DNA of 64,000 nucleotides from contig CM037870.1 in NCBI GenBank assembly GCA_021292105.1, forward strand, positions 15,967,234 through 16,031,233, read 5' to 3'. Source of the DNA: Anadara kagoshimensis (taxonomy: Eukaryota; Mollusca; Bivalvia; Arcoida; Arcidae). Below are positions 1 through 13,165 of this stretch, one piece after another. The position numbers and the translations under genes are program-made. The notes beneath the pieces are model-generated. The model did no database searches. It was not told the DNA's origin and saw only the letters and a program-made list of their open reading frames with translations. Each line of letters starts with the position of its first letter. The stretch's first letter is position 1.

Positions 1-1
1 A

Positions 2-385
2 TTTGTCGTTTGTCGGTACGTGTCATGTATTGAGTCATCCGGTAATGTTGACAGGTGTGCGGAGGTATGTGAATTACGGATACTAATTAACAGATTAAGA
101 CTTCAACACCATCATCATTTTCTTCCAATTGAAAAGGGAAGATGGGCAAATGTTGAAAGGAGCTACAGAACATGTAATTTATGTAATCTAAACAGAATTG
201 GTGATGAGTATCATTTTTTATTGGAATGTAGCTTTTTTGAAAATAATAGAAAAAAATATATAAAGAAAAAATATTATATCAGACCAAATATTCTAAAATT
301 ACAAATGTTAATGACTAGTACAAATAAAGTTGAACTGTTAAATTTATGCAAATTTCTAAAAGAGGGTTTAAAATATTATACTTAA
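2..385 (+). CDS. C-terminal end of a LINE-type ORF2 (reverse transcriptase protein), cut by the window edge
   Basis: The frame is open from base 2 to the stop at 383-385. It contains the cysteine/histidine tail found after the reverse transcriptase domain in many non-LTR retrotransposons: GRWANVERSYRTCNLC, then GDEYHFLLEC, giving a C-x2-C ... H-x4-C arrangement, followed by a basic region. The GRW...R.C..C...GDEYHFLLEC pattern is the basis of the call; the clade (CR1/L2-like or other) cannot be settled from this fragment. No catalytic residues fall inside the window. There is no break in the visible part, so the copy could be intact upstream. Confidence 0.75.
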   Translation, partial: FVVCRYVSCIESSGNVDRCAEVCELRILINRLRLQHHHHFLPIEKGRWANVERSYRTCNLCNLNRIGDEYHFLLECSFFENNRKKYIKKKYYIRPNILKLQMLMTSTNKVELLNLCKFLKEGLKYYT

Positions 386-3300
386 ATATCAAGTTTTATT
401 TCTTTTTTTCCTGTTTATAACATGTATCTATTGATATCTATCATCCTGAGTAATTATTGTAAATCGTTTTAATATATATTTTGTTGTAATATAATTTTGT
501 TATATGTGTACCGCCATTGTATATAGATATATATTGTATAGTTTAACCTCTAATACCACCTCCGTGGTACCAGTCCAGGGACTTACTAAATATTGTAATA
601 TTACAGTTATCTGTAATATAACAAAGTAATTAGAGTTATCTCTCTTTACTTTGTAATGTTTGTATTACAAAAAACTGTAATTTAACAATTTTCTATAATG
701 GTTATCTCCCTTTCAAATACAAAAAACCTATAATTTAATACATTTGTAACAATTCTCTGTAGTGGTTATTTCCCTTTAATTTTTTTTAAATTAACATGAA
801 TAAATCAATTATAAGTTGAAAAAGGTTATTTAAAAAAAAAAAGATTTCTAAAATTTCTACAGTAGAATATTTGTATATTCAGCAATTAAAACATCAAATA
901 TAACACAGTATTATATGAATAATGCCATTTATATTACAGAATTTTTTAATTGTTTAATTGACAAAATATGGGTCATACAGTATATAAACCAAATCTACAT
1001 TTTTTAATTTCAAAAGTCTATGCAGCAGAATATACCATGGAGTCATTCCAAAATAATATCGTAGCGTTTAACGTGACTATGGTTTTTCTTGTCCTTGGAG
1101 ACAGATTCTGGAAGGAAAATGTGATGTTTGAGCATGTTGCAATAGCAATATGTAAACTTTCAGAGCCGATATTATAGTTTTTAAATGGAACCATTTTACA
1201 AATTCTATCAGATTCATTTCTTAACATCAGATAGGGTCTTGAACCAAGTAGATTTTCTAAAAGTGATTATTCATAATTTTGAACCGGTTATTTTACATGT
1301 GTCGGAAAAAATTCCTAACCTGTAACAGATATTTCATTACGTGCGGAATTCATAACTAAAAGCAATAAAGATATGAAACTTATTTCAGATTACAATGATG
1401 GCCTAAGAGTACAGGGGGAAACTTTATATTAGATAGGAATTTTTGTACAGCGTTCACGATAGTGGACGCGTGTACATTGCTGTCACTTTCTTCCAAGATA
1501 TCGAGCTTCTTTGCTATGAAATTATAAGATATGAGTACACCTGGAAATAGTGCGCCTGGTAAATGAGCGTGAAAGAAGTATATCTGTTTATCGTGAGATA
1601 TGTTATTCTGAGACGGGTAATGCATTTGGTTACATATGCACATTTGGAATAATTTTCGGAATACATTTCGGAATCTAGTAAAATATTGCGACTGGATGCA
1701 TCTAATAATTTCTGCAATTTGGCGAACTGATCTCATGTTTACAATAAAAATAGTTCGAGAAGTTTGCGTCCTACGATGTAAAATCATAACTTTTTATGAA
1801 ATGAACAGCAACGGCAGGTTGTTTAATTAATTCTTCGTGAAATCTACGGAAATTTAAATTTATTTTGAAGGTATGAAAACGTATTTTGATGTTGAGGCAA
1901 TTGTGTCATATTTTAAACTGTTTATCGATTAGATTTTACTTTCGTGAAAGGGAGATAATTCGTACAGTGTTGTGTACAAATTTTAAACAGTCTATTTACC
2001 AGTTCCGAACAGGGTTTCATATAAGCGCTGCTGCAGACGTCATCCACAAGCAGAGGAAATAAAGTTATGTGGTGTAATAATACAAATGTTTACTGATTCC
2101 AAAATATCGACACCTGTCCTCAAAACACGTGGTAGTATGTTTTCTTGAAAAAAGCATTTCCGTGATCACGATTTGTTTACATCGTTAAACTAGGTCACCG
2201 ACATCTGTCGACCTGTCCTGCACATACATTTAGGAAGCGGTTGAAGTTTATATTATTTAAACAATTAATGCCCATACATTCAAGTTTAAGCAAATTGAGA
2301 AAGTTATTTTGCGATTCCTTTAATTGAACGGGATTGAAATTTTAGATTATTCGGTAGTAAAAATTCGGAACTGGTAAAACAACTGTACTTCACCATTAAC
2401 ATGAAACGGGAATATTGTGAGTGATAATCAGCAGTTAATTAAAACCCAGATTAACAGCAAATGATCCAGTTACATACAACCGCTAGAATGTACCCCTCAT
2501 AGCGACGGTAGGATCTGCAAAACTCTACTTTCTCTCTATCCGAAATGACAAAACGATCGGTACAACTTTTTTAAATTTTAATTACCGATTGTCTTTTTCA
2601 TATATTTATGAAATTATTATTTTCTACCATTTAATTCAGCAATACATGGTTTGGTACATTGTTTCTTTTTCCAAAAAAAAAAAAAAACCATCCGTCGGAC
2701 TATGCATAGATCGAACCCCACCCCGCCCCGAATTTTCGGTTATATTCTGTCTTGCCACAACACAATTTTCCCAACAACGCTGTACAACAGCACGACAGTG
2801 CTATGTTTAAATCATGTCTTTAAATCCAATATTGAGATAGAATTTTTCAATGTCTCATATAAGGAACTAACCTCTGTTACACCATTTTCTGAAAAACTAC
2901 GTTGATATGATAAAATTGTATTTGATTTTAGAAAAACAGTGGCATATGTCTTCTTAGTATTAAAATGATGTAAAATTCTGTTCGGATTTATTCAGTGTTA
3001 ATAGCGCACAGTTGTTAATTCCTAACCTCCATAACGTCGAACCTCCTAACATGGATCAAGTTCCACGATTTCAGATTGCATATAAGCATTTTTCCAGGAT
3101 ATATTATCACTCGACCGGACAAGTTCTTACAAAGATTTGCCTTTTCTGTAATTAATGCTAAAACCAACAAAATAATAGTCACTTAGAATAGTTTTATATG
3201 ACTTTATTATTGAAACTAAGAAATTATCATAATTTTTTTATTTCGAATTTGGTGTGTGTAATAATTCATTTTTTAATTCTGTACATATACATCTTTGTTT

Positions 3301-3774
3301 TTAAGAGACATAAAAGAGTCTGACTTCAAAATTTCATTTTTGACCGTTTAAAGGAATATAAGCAATACGATCATTTTTGGAATGACTGCATGAGGTTGGA
3401 GTAAGCCATTCTGTCATATGGGCATGAGGGCAAATTAATATATTACTGGATACATGAAAATGAAATATAGGCTGGACTTGGTCATTTCAATTATAATTTT
3501 TTTTTCAGAGTAACAAATCTTTCAACTGACTTTAATACCCATGAAAAAAATGTTATGTTTTAATTAATATATGGAAACAAAGTCAGAATACAGTCACATG
3601 TTGACTGACGAAAGAAGTGGAAAATGGTTTTAAAATATACAATGGCATCATTTGTAGCATTATGACACAATAGAAAAAACATTCATTACCATGTAATAAA
3701 ACACAGTATAGATTTTATTTACATTCACATGTGACTAGACAAATTTGAATCTTACATTACAGAAATATAATAGA
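386..3774. other. AT-rich stretch without a recognisable gene
   Basis: After the LINE stop the sequence is AT-rich, with short inverted motifs around TGTAATATTACA at 590-760 and a run of A at 2673-2686. Short open frames here have no coding character or recognisable motif. No exon with convincing splice sites and protein similarity was found. Confidence 0.5.
560..770 (-). repeat. Dispersed repeat with CAGTCCAGGGACTTACTA end and TGTAAT/ATTACA inverted motifs
   Basis: The motif ACCAGTCCAGGGACTTACTA followed by repeated ATTACAG/CTGTAAT motifs recurs in the opposite orientation at 20521-20758. There it leads into a tail of AATCTTG repeats, so the shared block is a mobile repeat rather than LINE 3' UTR alone. 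Orientation is given relative to the tailed copy. Confidence 0.5.
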
Positions 3775-5690
3775 AATATGTAATATTGATGCATCCGCTA
3801 ACTTTGATGATACAATGCTACATATTGAAATGGCCATAGTTGATTGAATCTTATATTACAGAAATATGTAATATTGATGAATCAACCAATTCTGATCACA
3901 CAATGCTACATATTGAAATGGCCAAGTTTAATTAAATCTTATATTACAAAATATGTAATACTGATGAATCAACCAATTCTGATCACACAATGCTACATAT
4001 TGAAATGGTCATGTTTGATTCAATCTTATATTACAGAAATATGTAATACTGATGAATAAGCCAATTCTGATCATACAATGCTACATATTGAAATGGTCAT
4101 GTTTGATTGAATCTTATATTACAGGAATATGTAATATTGATGAATCAACCAATTCTGATCATACAATGCTACATATTGAAATGGTCATGTTTGATTCAAT
4201 CTTATATTACAGGAATATGTAATATTGATGAATCAACAAATTCTGATCACACAATGCTACACATTGAAATGGCCATAGTTGATTGAATCTTATATTACAG
4301 GAATATGTAATATTAATGAATTAGCCAATTCTGATCATACAATGCTACATATTGAAATGGCCAAGTTTAATTAATCTTATATTACAAATATGTAATACTG
4401 ATGAATCAACCAATTCTGATCACACAATGCTACATATTGAAATGGTCATGTTTGATTCAATCTTATATTACAGAATATGTAATACTGATGAATAAGCCAA
4501 TTCTGATCATACAATGCTACATATTAAATTGGCCATGTTTGATTGAATCTTATATTACAGGAATATGTAATATTGATGAATCAACCAATTCTGATCATGC
4601 AATGCTACATATTGAAATGGTCATGTTTGATTGAATCTTATATTACAGGAATATGTAATATTGATGAATCAACCAATTCTTATCACACAATGCTACATAT
4701 TAAATTGGCCATGTTTGATTGAATCTTATATTACAGGAATATGTAATATTAATGAATCAACCAATTCTGATCATACAATGCTACATATTGAAATGGTCAT
4801 GTTTGATTCAATCTTATATTACAGGAATATGTAATATTGATGAATCAACCAATTCTGATCATACAATGCTACATATTGAAATGGTCATGTTTGATTGAAT
4901 CTTATATTACAGAAATATGTAATATTAATGAATTAGCCAATTCTGATCATACAATGCTACATATTAAATTGGCCATGTTTGATTGAATCTTATATTACAG
5001 GAATATGTAATATTAATGAATCAACCAATTCTAATCATACAATGCTACATATTGAAATGGCCTTGTTCGATTGAATCTTATATTACAGGAATATGTAATA
5101 TTGATGAATTAGCCAATTCTTATCATACAATGCTACATATTGAAATGGTCATGTTTGATTGAATCTTATATTACAGAAATATGTAATATTGATGAATCAA
5201 CCAATTCTGATCATACAATGCTACATATTGAAATGGCCTTGTTCGATTGAATCTTATATTACAGGAATATGTAATATTGATGAATTAGCCAATTCTGATC
5301 ATACAATGCTACATATTGAAATGGTCATGTTTGATTGAATCTTATATTACAGGAATATGTAATATTGATGAATTAGCCAATTCTGATCATGCAATGCTAC
5401 ATATTGAAATGGTCATGTTTGATTGAATCTTATATTACAGAAATATGTAATATTGATGAATCAACCAATTCTGATTTTACAATTCCTCACATTGAAATGG
5501 CCATGTTTGATTGAATCTTATATTACAGAAATATGTAATATTGATGAATCAACCAATTCTGATCATACAATGCTACATATTGAAATGGCCTTGTTCGATT
5601 GAATCTTATATTACAGGAATATGTAATATTGATGAATCAACGGACACTGATTTTTCAATATTGGCGAATGAAAAAGAAAAATGTTTTATT
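3775..5690 (+). repeat. Tandem satellite, ~88-bp unit, about 22 copies
   Basis: TTATATTACA recurs at 3851, 3939, 4026 and 4114 and onward, every 87-88 bp, to about 5690. Each unit carries the near-palindrome ATATTACAGGAATATGTAAT and ends in a TGATCA-type motif before ATGCTACATATTGAAATGG. Because 88 is 1 mod 3, the reading frame rotates from unit to unit; the open frames here (repeating MNQPILITQCYIL-type peptides) are satellite artefacts. Copies differ by scattered substitutions and 1-2 bp indels. The terminal copies at both ends are the most diverged, as expected for homogenisation by unequal exchange. Confidence 0.95.
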
Positions 5691-5699
5691 TGTAGTTGA

Positions 5700-8340
5700 A
5701 AATCGACATGTATTATAATTAACAAAAAAATTATGTTTATAGCAGAAAACTATTTTGTTCAAGATATTGTTTTTTAGTCTAGGATTAATTTGCTGGGAAG
5801 ATTCAATTTGTCAAAGGGGTATTCATTATAAGGAATCCTTATGTGCTCCAAAATTTTAATTTGTGATGATTAATCTCTACACTCATAATAAATACACACA
5901 TGTGTAAAATCAAAATAAATTTATTTTTCTTAGTAATATAATTAAAGCAACTTTATGAAGTTAAAATTCATTACATTACTTTGAAATTTAAATTGTAAGG
6001 ATTATTAGAGACACATTTCCATGATAGAAATTATCACAGATTCAGGAGCACTATCACAATATGTGTATATGGAAAAATTAACCTTTTGATCTGATCAGTA
6101 GAAGTAATGAGTTTTAAATTGATGGACACTTGAAAGTGTACATTCATTGTACTGACATGAGGGTTAAACCTTTTATTGTGTGGCCATTATTTTTTGGTTT
6201 TATAGGTTTGCTATTGTGCCATTTGTGTTACGTAAATTGATATTCAACCCACCAAATGAAAGTTGGTTTATTCTAAACTCATAATCATTTGGTTATTCTT
6301 CCCACCTATTTAAAGATTTATTCAGGTGTCAATGATGCATGGGTTTAAAAATACCTAAATGGCTATTAAGCTTTCTCCAATACAATAGAAATGATTGGAA
6401 GGGGGGGGGTGCTCTAAAAGGTATAACATATTGTATTATCATAGGAGACACATTTAGTCCCAGATATACTTGAATGTCTTTCAAAAGTTGGACAATTTAA
6501 AAAAAAAACAGTTTTAAAGATACGTAGTGTCAAACTTTTATTAGATATTAATTAGTCCATTGAAACTGGAAGGGGACTATAGGTTTTCTCTCTGGTTGTC
6601 CACTTGTCTGTCCTTTATTTGTTGAGATGTTGGATTCATATTTGGTATGAACTTTTATATAATTGATCTACTATGTCATACTGACTCAATTTTGATTAAA
6701 TTTGACAGCCATGTGGACCTTTTCAAATTTTCACTTTTTAATTTTTTTCTGGTTACTTTGTGAACCAGAAACTCTGTCCTCTCTATACCAAGTGCAAGAG
6801 GGGGAAGCAGCATCTCAAACTTTAAAGTCTTATGCATGATCAGTTTAAAGATAATATCCATGACATCATATTCTCTAACCATAAAGTCACACCAATGCAG
6901 TGAACCATGATGGCAAGATTCTCTCGGAAAATATATTATATATATTTGCATTTGTACATATTTTTGATATTATAAAAAGACTATTTTTATTTTTCTTGCA
7001 TGCTAAACAAGCATTTATAAAAAAAATCCATTTTAATTTTGACTCTGTATGCCCCATCTGATTACTACTAACTTATAAAGACTTTCTACTTTTTAGCACA
7101 TGGGATTTTTTGTGAAATTTCTTGTTTATTGTTTGCTTGATATCAAAATAAGTTCAATCTCCCTTCTCAACATTTAGAATAATATAAAAAGTTTGGTTAT
7201 TGTTATACTCTTGTTAAAACTGGTGACACTAGAATAAAACTACAGGAGGTGGTCAATAATGTCCAACACAGAATTGAGCTCTCCGCCCCAATGATTCTAA
7301 ATACAAATGACTTTGGAACAGGGATTCCCATTTAAACCAGAGGAAAGGCATTTATCTTAACAAAGAACAAAACAACATCTGCTACTTTCCTTATCTTTTA
7401 AATTTTAAAATACCTGTTTAGAGAAGCTATATTGTGACATTACAGTGTTGATGAAATTTTATCTTGATTCAGACATCATCCTTTCTAGTACTATAGCTAG
7501 GTTGGAGACATGATAATTTTATATTAAACAAGGTGTTCAGAGAACACTACCCCCACCCCACCTCTGCAAAGGCGAACATCAGTGAATTCCATACAAGGTG
7601 AAATATGTTTTATGGAACACTGGTTGTTAAATAAGTAGGCTAGTTTGCCCATTTATTAGATTGAAAACCACAACAAATTAAAGTACACCTTATTTGCATA
7701 TTTTATAAATATTACGCAAACTAAAATTTAATGGAAAATCCTATTACATATGATTAATTCCCACAGTTTTATTTCCTATGTTTAAAATTCTGATGAAATT
7801 GGTTCATAAATATGGCTGTAATGGTCATATATATTTTGCAAACTAAAATTTTTCAGAAAATCCAGTTAAATATGTTTAATACCCGAGTTCTATTTTCTAT
7901 ATATATTGAAAATATCGATGAAATCGGTACATAAATAAGGCTGCAACAGCCATTTATATGTTTTTGTTATTTATAATAATGGTGGCCATCTTGGATATGC
8001 TATAAGGCTGTCGAGCAATCCCACACCAATCACTATCATAACGAATCAACTGACCAAGTTTCAGCTCAATCTGATGTAGGGTTTTCTTTTAAATGCACGG
8101 AAACCAACTAGGACGGACCCCCGACACACACACACACACAAAGCAGTATTACTATATCCCCCCTCACCACTGATGGCGGGGGTGGGGGGTGGGGGGATAA
8201 TAATATTAATACATAAAGTGCATCAAGGAAAAACCAGGATCATGGTAAACATGATCTATTCTGAGATAAATATACTTACATGTATTATAAAAATGTGTTT
8301 ATTGAAATTGTTGAAACATCACTTTATGTTTGCATATTAA
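5700..8340. other. Intergenic, no gene seen
   Basis: AT-rich sequence with scattered old repeat debris. At about 7975-8130 there is a block beginning with a GGTGGCCATCTTGGAT motif that looks like a dispersed repeat and ends in a short CA microsatellite. No exon with coding character was recognised on either strand. Confidence 0.4.
8175..8196 (+). other. G-run cluster with G-quadruplex potential
   Basis: Runs of 5, 6 and 6 G separated by single T, preceded by GGC, within 22 bases, just after a CA microsatellite and a C-rich stretch. Three long runs can be split to supply four G-tracts. Function unknown. Confidence 0.5.
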
Positions 8341-8346
8341 CCCTTT

Positions 8347-9009
8347 AATGCATCCACGATTTGGTATAAGATAAGGCCATAAATACTACTTTACCCCTGC
8401 AATGTTTTGCTGGTGCGGACTACGAAGCATTTTTCAATGCAAAACGTGGTAGTGTGTACACTTGAAGGTCTACACAATGCAGATTTTGCATTCGGTATGT
8501 AAAATATCATCTATACTTTCATCTGTACCAAACTTATACCACAAAACCCCTATTTCTTTCACAATTAGTGTTTTAAATATGTATCAACCGGGGGACATGA
8601 CTTTAGAATTCGCCCGGGGGACATGATCAGAGGTAAATTACAGACGATGCATTGATTTCACAAATAATTTCAGAAACACACCACCAAATGCCACGAACGC
8701 TTGATCACATCATAAGTTAACTGTTTGGGCAATGTGCACCAATTTTTACACAGATACGCATTCATATTGCTTTGTGAAAGGTTAGTCAAATCTTTTATAT
8801 GCGTTTGAGGATACCAATAGGGTACACGTATATAATAATTGATGTTTTTGAATAAATATATGTACACATTAAAAAACTGTGACTGAAATAAAGATGATTA
8901 ACATAACAATCAAGAATATTTCACTTAAAATTAACTAGATGATGATGATGATGGTGATTATTATCATTATACATGTATTTGCCGTCAGTTTGGGTGCGAA
9001 TGCAGTCCC
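8347..9009 (+). repeat. Left arm of a large inverted repeat
   Basis: This arm matches the reverse complement of 12403-13132 almost throughout. Shared landmarks in order are CATCCACGATTTGGTATAAG, ACCCCTGCAATGTTTTGCTGG, CATGTCCCC-type motifs, TTGATCACATCATAAGTTAAC and GGTGCGAATGCAGT. Divergence is visible by eye (substitutions and small indels), so the pair is not recent. Confidence 0.85.
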
Positions 9010-9217
9010 ACTCAAAGCTTTAATGACATTCGCTTGCCGAGGATATGTGGTTTTCTCTGAGAGTACTACGGTTTTCCCCATCATTCCTAAGCTGATCGCC
9101 CCAATAGAAGTGAAATAATGTTTAACAGCATTCAACCAACCAAACACCTGTATTGCGATCCTAATGATTTTCTAATATCAGGTATATGGTCGTATATGGT
9201 TCATATACCAATGGTAG

Positions 9218-9391
9218 GTGCATATAGTTGGACCTTTTGAAAGTTTACCAATGAGTAACGAAAAGAAACAGAAGTTGGCCTGCCGTCTGGCTGAGAAATT
9301 CATAGCCCTTGGTCGAAAAGCAAGCGAGATATTGATATCATTCGATGAGATATTTCACCCATTCATTAGCTTTGTGTTAAACTTTCGACAG
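9218..9391 (+). CDS. Orphan exon-like open segment, function unknown
   Basis: The segment is open from just after an in-frame TAG at 9215-9217 (possible acceptors GGTAG or ATATAG) to a good donor CAG|GTATGT at 9391/9392. The peptide is mixed in composition, for example SNEKKQKLACRLAEKF and ISFDEIFHPFISFVLNFRQ, and GC content is higher than in the flanks, as expected for coding sequence. It does not resemble any ADAM17 region. It lies just inside the left arm of the inverted repeat, so it may belong to a mobile element framed by the arms. No partner exon was identified, and the start is only the first possible codon after the stop. Confidence 0.3.
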
Positions 9392-9433
9392 GTATGTACG
9401 GCTGTAGGTCAAGAGTGTGACCAAATTAAATGA

Positions 9434-11239
9434 AAAAACCTTACTTGTATGCAAGGGGGGATTACAAGTCAGCTTCACTGACAGTTCTAGTTGGTACTGG
9501 GCATTAGGAGGTAGTAACCAGTGTAATGAAGAATTTTGATCGGGGTTCATTTTTCAACGTTGAATATTTAGCCAGGGGTGCTTTTTTGACAAAAATTCGT
9601 AAAATTTATACCCGGGGTCTTTTTTCAACAGGTTGATAATTATTTTTTTCTATAAATATTATCTCAATTTGTTGAAAATTTACCCTGTTTAATATTGCCC
9701 CTTCCCACAAACACAGAGTTTTGGTCTGTCTTCCGGACTCGAATGTACACTGTAGCCATTAACGATATGACACACCGTCGATTTTGCAGCTATACGTAAT
9801 ACATAATAGGACAGTAAAATTTACAACAATGACAAAATTCAACTTTACGAAAGTCTATTGGGTTCAATTTGGTAGAACAAAAAGCATTCGTAATAACGCT
9901 TAATTTTTGCGAAATAACACATTTCTTTCTCATAAAAACGTGTACTTTTGCCAAGGTTACGTAGCGAAAATTGTTAAAAAATGCAATGCACGTGCCATGT
10001 TATTTAAAAATTGTTAACTATGTTGCTTACTATTGCCATATACCACTTTTTGAATGTATTTTATGCTCAAATTTAAAAAGTGGTATATGACACTATTAAC
10101 CAGTATATTGATCCAATGTATCATTAAGTTAATGGTTACTAAATTATCTTACTGACATCAGAATATACAAACTTTTGAACAAACTGAAAAATATGGACAT
10201 AGCATAAGTTAAGCTTATTAGTTGTGTAATCACTAGTTTCAATATACATCTGTTCTATAAGTTTTTGTAATGTATTCTATTCATGGGATATGTGTTCTTA
10301 ATGTCCATTTCATTAGTTTGTTGTAGCTCGTCATTCGTGTGTGTTATTATGCTTTTTTCAAACTTTCGTACAACTGTATGCATTTAGTAATTATACAATT
10401 ATCTAATTGTAAAACACACGGGTTTAAGTTGGGTATATCAAAGTATTTTACAGTGGTCCTGTTTTCTCTAAATATTTATGCTATTTTTCACACCTGTTTA
10501 CTGAAAGTTGTCTATTTTAAAATTTTGAGTATGTTGAAGTTGCTGTTTGGTTAGTTTATTAAAAACCAATTGTAATTGACAACCACTATCTTAAAATGGT
10601 TACGGAACCATAAATAAAATGTTTTTATTTTATTTTTTATGAACACTATATGCATTTTAATTGTGCAGAGGGGAAATGTTCTGTACAAAAAGGACAATGT
10701 TTAAATGTTCAAGTCCCAAAATCGCTTCTTGTACAGTTAACCACACCATTATTATTATTTATGCACGTCCTATCTATGTCGTGTCGTTTATCTATTGGTC
10801 TCGGGCATGCAAGTGTTGTATGTAGTGAATTATTGCTTCTACTTCTACTGGTTCTATTTAACTTCACCAGTTTCAGCCGTCATTTCTCTCTCGTTAGTTT
10901 AAATTTACCTCATTCATCTTTACAATGCATGTAACGGTGCTTTTTGTTATCTAATTTTTTCAATTTATATTTAATGTCAATGGGTCACTAATTGAAAAAA
11001 TGACAGGAAAAAGTTATTTGTTACTTTTTCAGTTATTCTACTTTTGAGAAAAAAATCAAATTTACTTACATAATTCCCAGAAATTATTGAGAATTTTTAT
11101 GAAAATATTTCGAACACATTGGTATTTCTGGAAATAGTGGACTAACAAAATATTACTTTTTATGTATTCATTGTGATTAATGAATAGTTTAACAAAATCG
11201 GTTTCCATCAGAATTCCTCAATATTTTCTAGGAACACTA
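9434..11239. other. No gene seen; one perfect hairpin
   Basis: AT-rich sequence between the orphan exon candidate and a SINE. Short open frames (10339-10554, 10650-10934) show no family motif and no supported splice structure. Confidence 0.4.
10037..10089. repeat. Perfect 15-bp inverted repeat (hairpin)
   Basis: CATATACCACTTTTT at 10037-10051 is followed after 23 bases by its exact complement AAAAAGTGGTATATG at 10075-10089. It could be a small element terminus pair or a chance extruding hairpin. Confidence 0.8.
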
Positions 11240-11445
11240 TATATTGGAGTTTAACCCCAGTCAAGATTCTTTAATTTATATCAAGGCGGTCAGTCAAGAA
11301 ATGGTAGAGAAAGACCAGAGTGCGCAAAGAAAACCACTGACCTTCTGCAAGCTACAAACTTTCACACTAGAATCTGTCCCAATTGGGATTCGAACCTTGG
11401 CTGTGAGGCAATCCGTCTCTAACCACTTGGCTACCAAGTTACCCA
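11240..11445 (-). mobile_element. tRNA-derived SINE (type II in this window), reverse orientation
   Basis: GGGATTCGAACC near 11387 is the complement of a tRNA box B (GGTTCGAATCCC). It is followed by a tRNA-like anticodon-side region ending in CACTTGGCTACC, the complement of a box A-like start. The distal part (TATATCAAGGCGGTCAGTCAAG...ATGGTAGAG) recurs at 14912, 34335, 40062 and 63133, which defines a family. Confidence 0.7.
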
Positions 11446-12402
11446 TATATATCACACTGTATGCCGTTGTCGTTTAAGATTCACTTAATTTTTGTAAGTA
11501 GTCATACATATAAAAAAAGAGATTTGCAGATGAAAACATGAACTTGGCAATAGCCAACACAATCAGGAACACGTGTAATACAGCATGCAACGAAAAAATA
11601 CCTGACAAGAAAGTACAGGTAGACAGACATAATGACAGACAGACAGATTGACTGAAACTTATATCATTAACATCCCTACAAAATTATTTTACAAACGACA
11701 AAAAACCCAAACAATTAGAAAAAACAAGCATCAATTTATTATTATTATTATTATTGTTATCTGTTTTAACCAGTTGAAATTTGACTCAGTCTTCTAATCA
11801 AAATTCCACGATACGGTTCAATTTTCAACCGGATAGGGTCTATATCAACACAACCCCCCCCCCCCCAGTCAAAAGTATTCATTACCTCGACATTCCTGTG
11901 GTCAATAAGAAATATCAAGTATTTGCATCTTTTTAACCGTAGCTGAAGAATTGCTTTGGAAGACAGAAATGTTCGTCATGTTATCAAATAATTCGAACCC
12001 GAAGATACACATACATGGCGATGCAAGATTTGCAACAAAACCTTTCGTACTCAAGTCATGTGAGTCTACATACATGCGTTGCCACAAAGATGCTTCATCC
12101 AAAAGCAAATGTTTAGCATTATCACAAGTTCGTGGCAGTTTCTGAGAAGAATGGAGAAACTGTAAATCGATGTCTCTTTGAAAAAGGTTGACATATTTTG
12201 GCTTGCGCTTATGGGGTAAAGCAAGGGACTAGTCTTTTTTTGTTTGGCATATTGTCTGAAACACAAAAGTTTTCTTTTTGAACCATATACAGTGATATAC
12301 CTTATATTAGAAAAATCAATAATAAAATTAACTTATTTTCAAATATGACCGCGAAATACTTCTTTATTCACTAGAAAATGCTTTGCATGGGATTGATAAA
12401 AA

Positions 12403-13132
12403 GGCACTGCATTCGCACCCGAACTGAAATAATAATAATGATAATACATGCAATACTAATCATCATTATTTAGTTTAACTCCATAGATTCCTAATCTGGA
12501 AGCTGTCAGTAAAACAGCACCATGCAGAGAGCATATGTATGCCAATACACAGGTGGATATTCTTGATTGTGATGTTATCTTTATTGAAAAATAAACCAAT
12601 CTATTTCAGTCACAATTTTGTAAAATATAAATATATTTATTCAAAAACATCAATTATTATGTAGTGTACTTTATTGGTATCCTCAAACGCATATAAAAGT
12701 CTTGACTAACCTTTCCCAAAGCAATATGAATGCGTATCTATGCAGACATAGGTGCACATTGCCCAAACAGTTAACTTATGATGTGATCAAGCATTCATGG
12801 CATTTGTTTTCTTAAATTATTTGTAAAAATCAACAGCACTGTCTGTAATTTAACTCTGATCATGTCCCCGGGCGATTCCAAAGTCATGCCCCCGGTTGAT
12901 ACATATTTAAACACTAATTGTGAAAGAAATAGGGGGTTTTGTGGTATAAGTTTGGTACAGATGAAAGTATAGATGATATTTTACATACCGAATGCAAAAT
13001 CTGCATTGTGTAGATCTTCAAGTGTACACACTACCATGTTTTGCATTGAAAAATGCTTCGTAGTCCACCAGCAAAACTTGCAGGGGTAAAGTAGTATTTA
13101 TGGCCTTATCTTATACCAAATCGTGATGCATT
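12403..13132 (-). repeat. Right arm of the large inverted repeat
   Basis: Reverse-complement partner of 8347-9009. It is about 70 bp longer because of extra sequence near 12460-12560. The outer ends (AATGCATC / GATGCATT) coincide exactly; the flanks beyond them do not match. Outer span 8347-13132 is about 4.8 kb. Confidence 0.85.
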
Positions 13133-13165
13133 GCCTCACAGACATATCGTAATGTTCCGTGAGGC
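13133..13165. repeat. Short hairpin abutting the inverted-repeat arm
   Basis: GCCTCAC at 13133-13139 and GTGAGGC at 13159-13165 can pair around a 19-base loop. The hairpin begins exactly where the right arm ends. Confidence 0.5.

Noticed and set aside
3844..5699. Series of 60-77-residue ORFs with similar peptides (MNQPILITQCYIL...) suggesting a repeat protein
   Set aside because: The 88-bp unit shifts frame by one base per copy, so no frame stays coherent; this is satellite DNA.
11951..12266. Overlapping ORFs on both strands (e.g. minus-strand LLLDEASLWQRMYVDSHD) as a gene
   Set aside because: No recognisable domain, no supported splice sites, both strands open equally. Possibly interior of the inverted-repeat unit, but not supportable as a gene.
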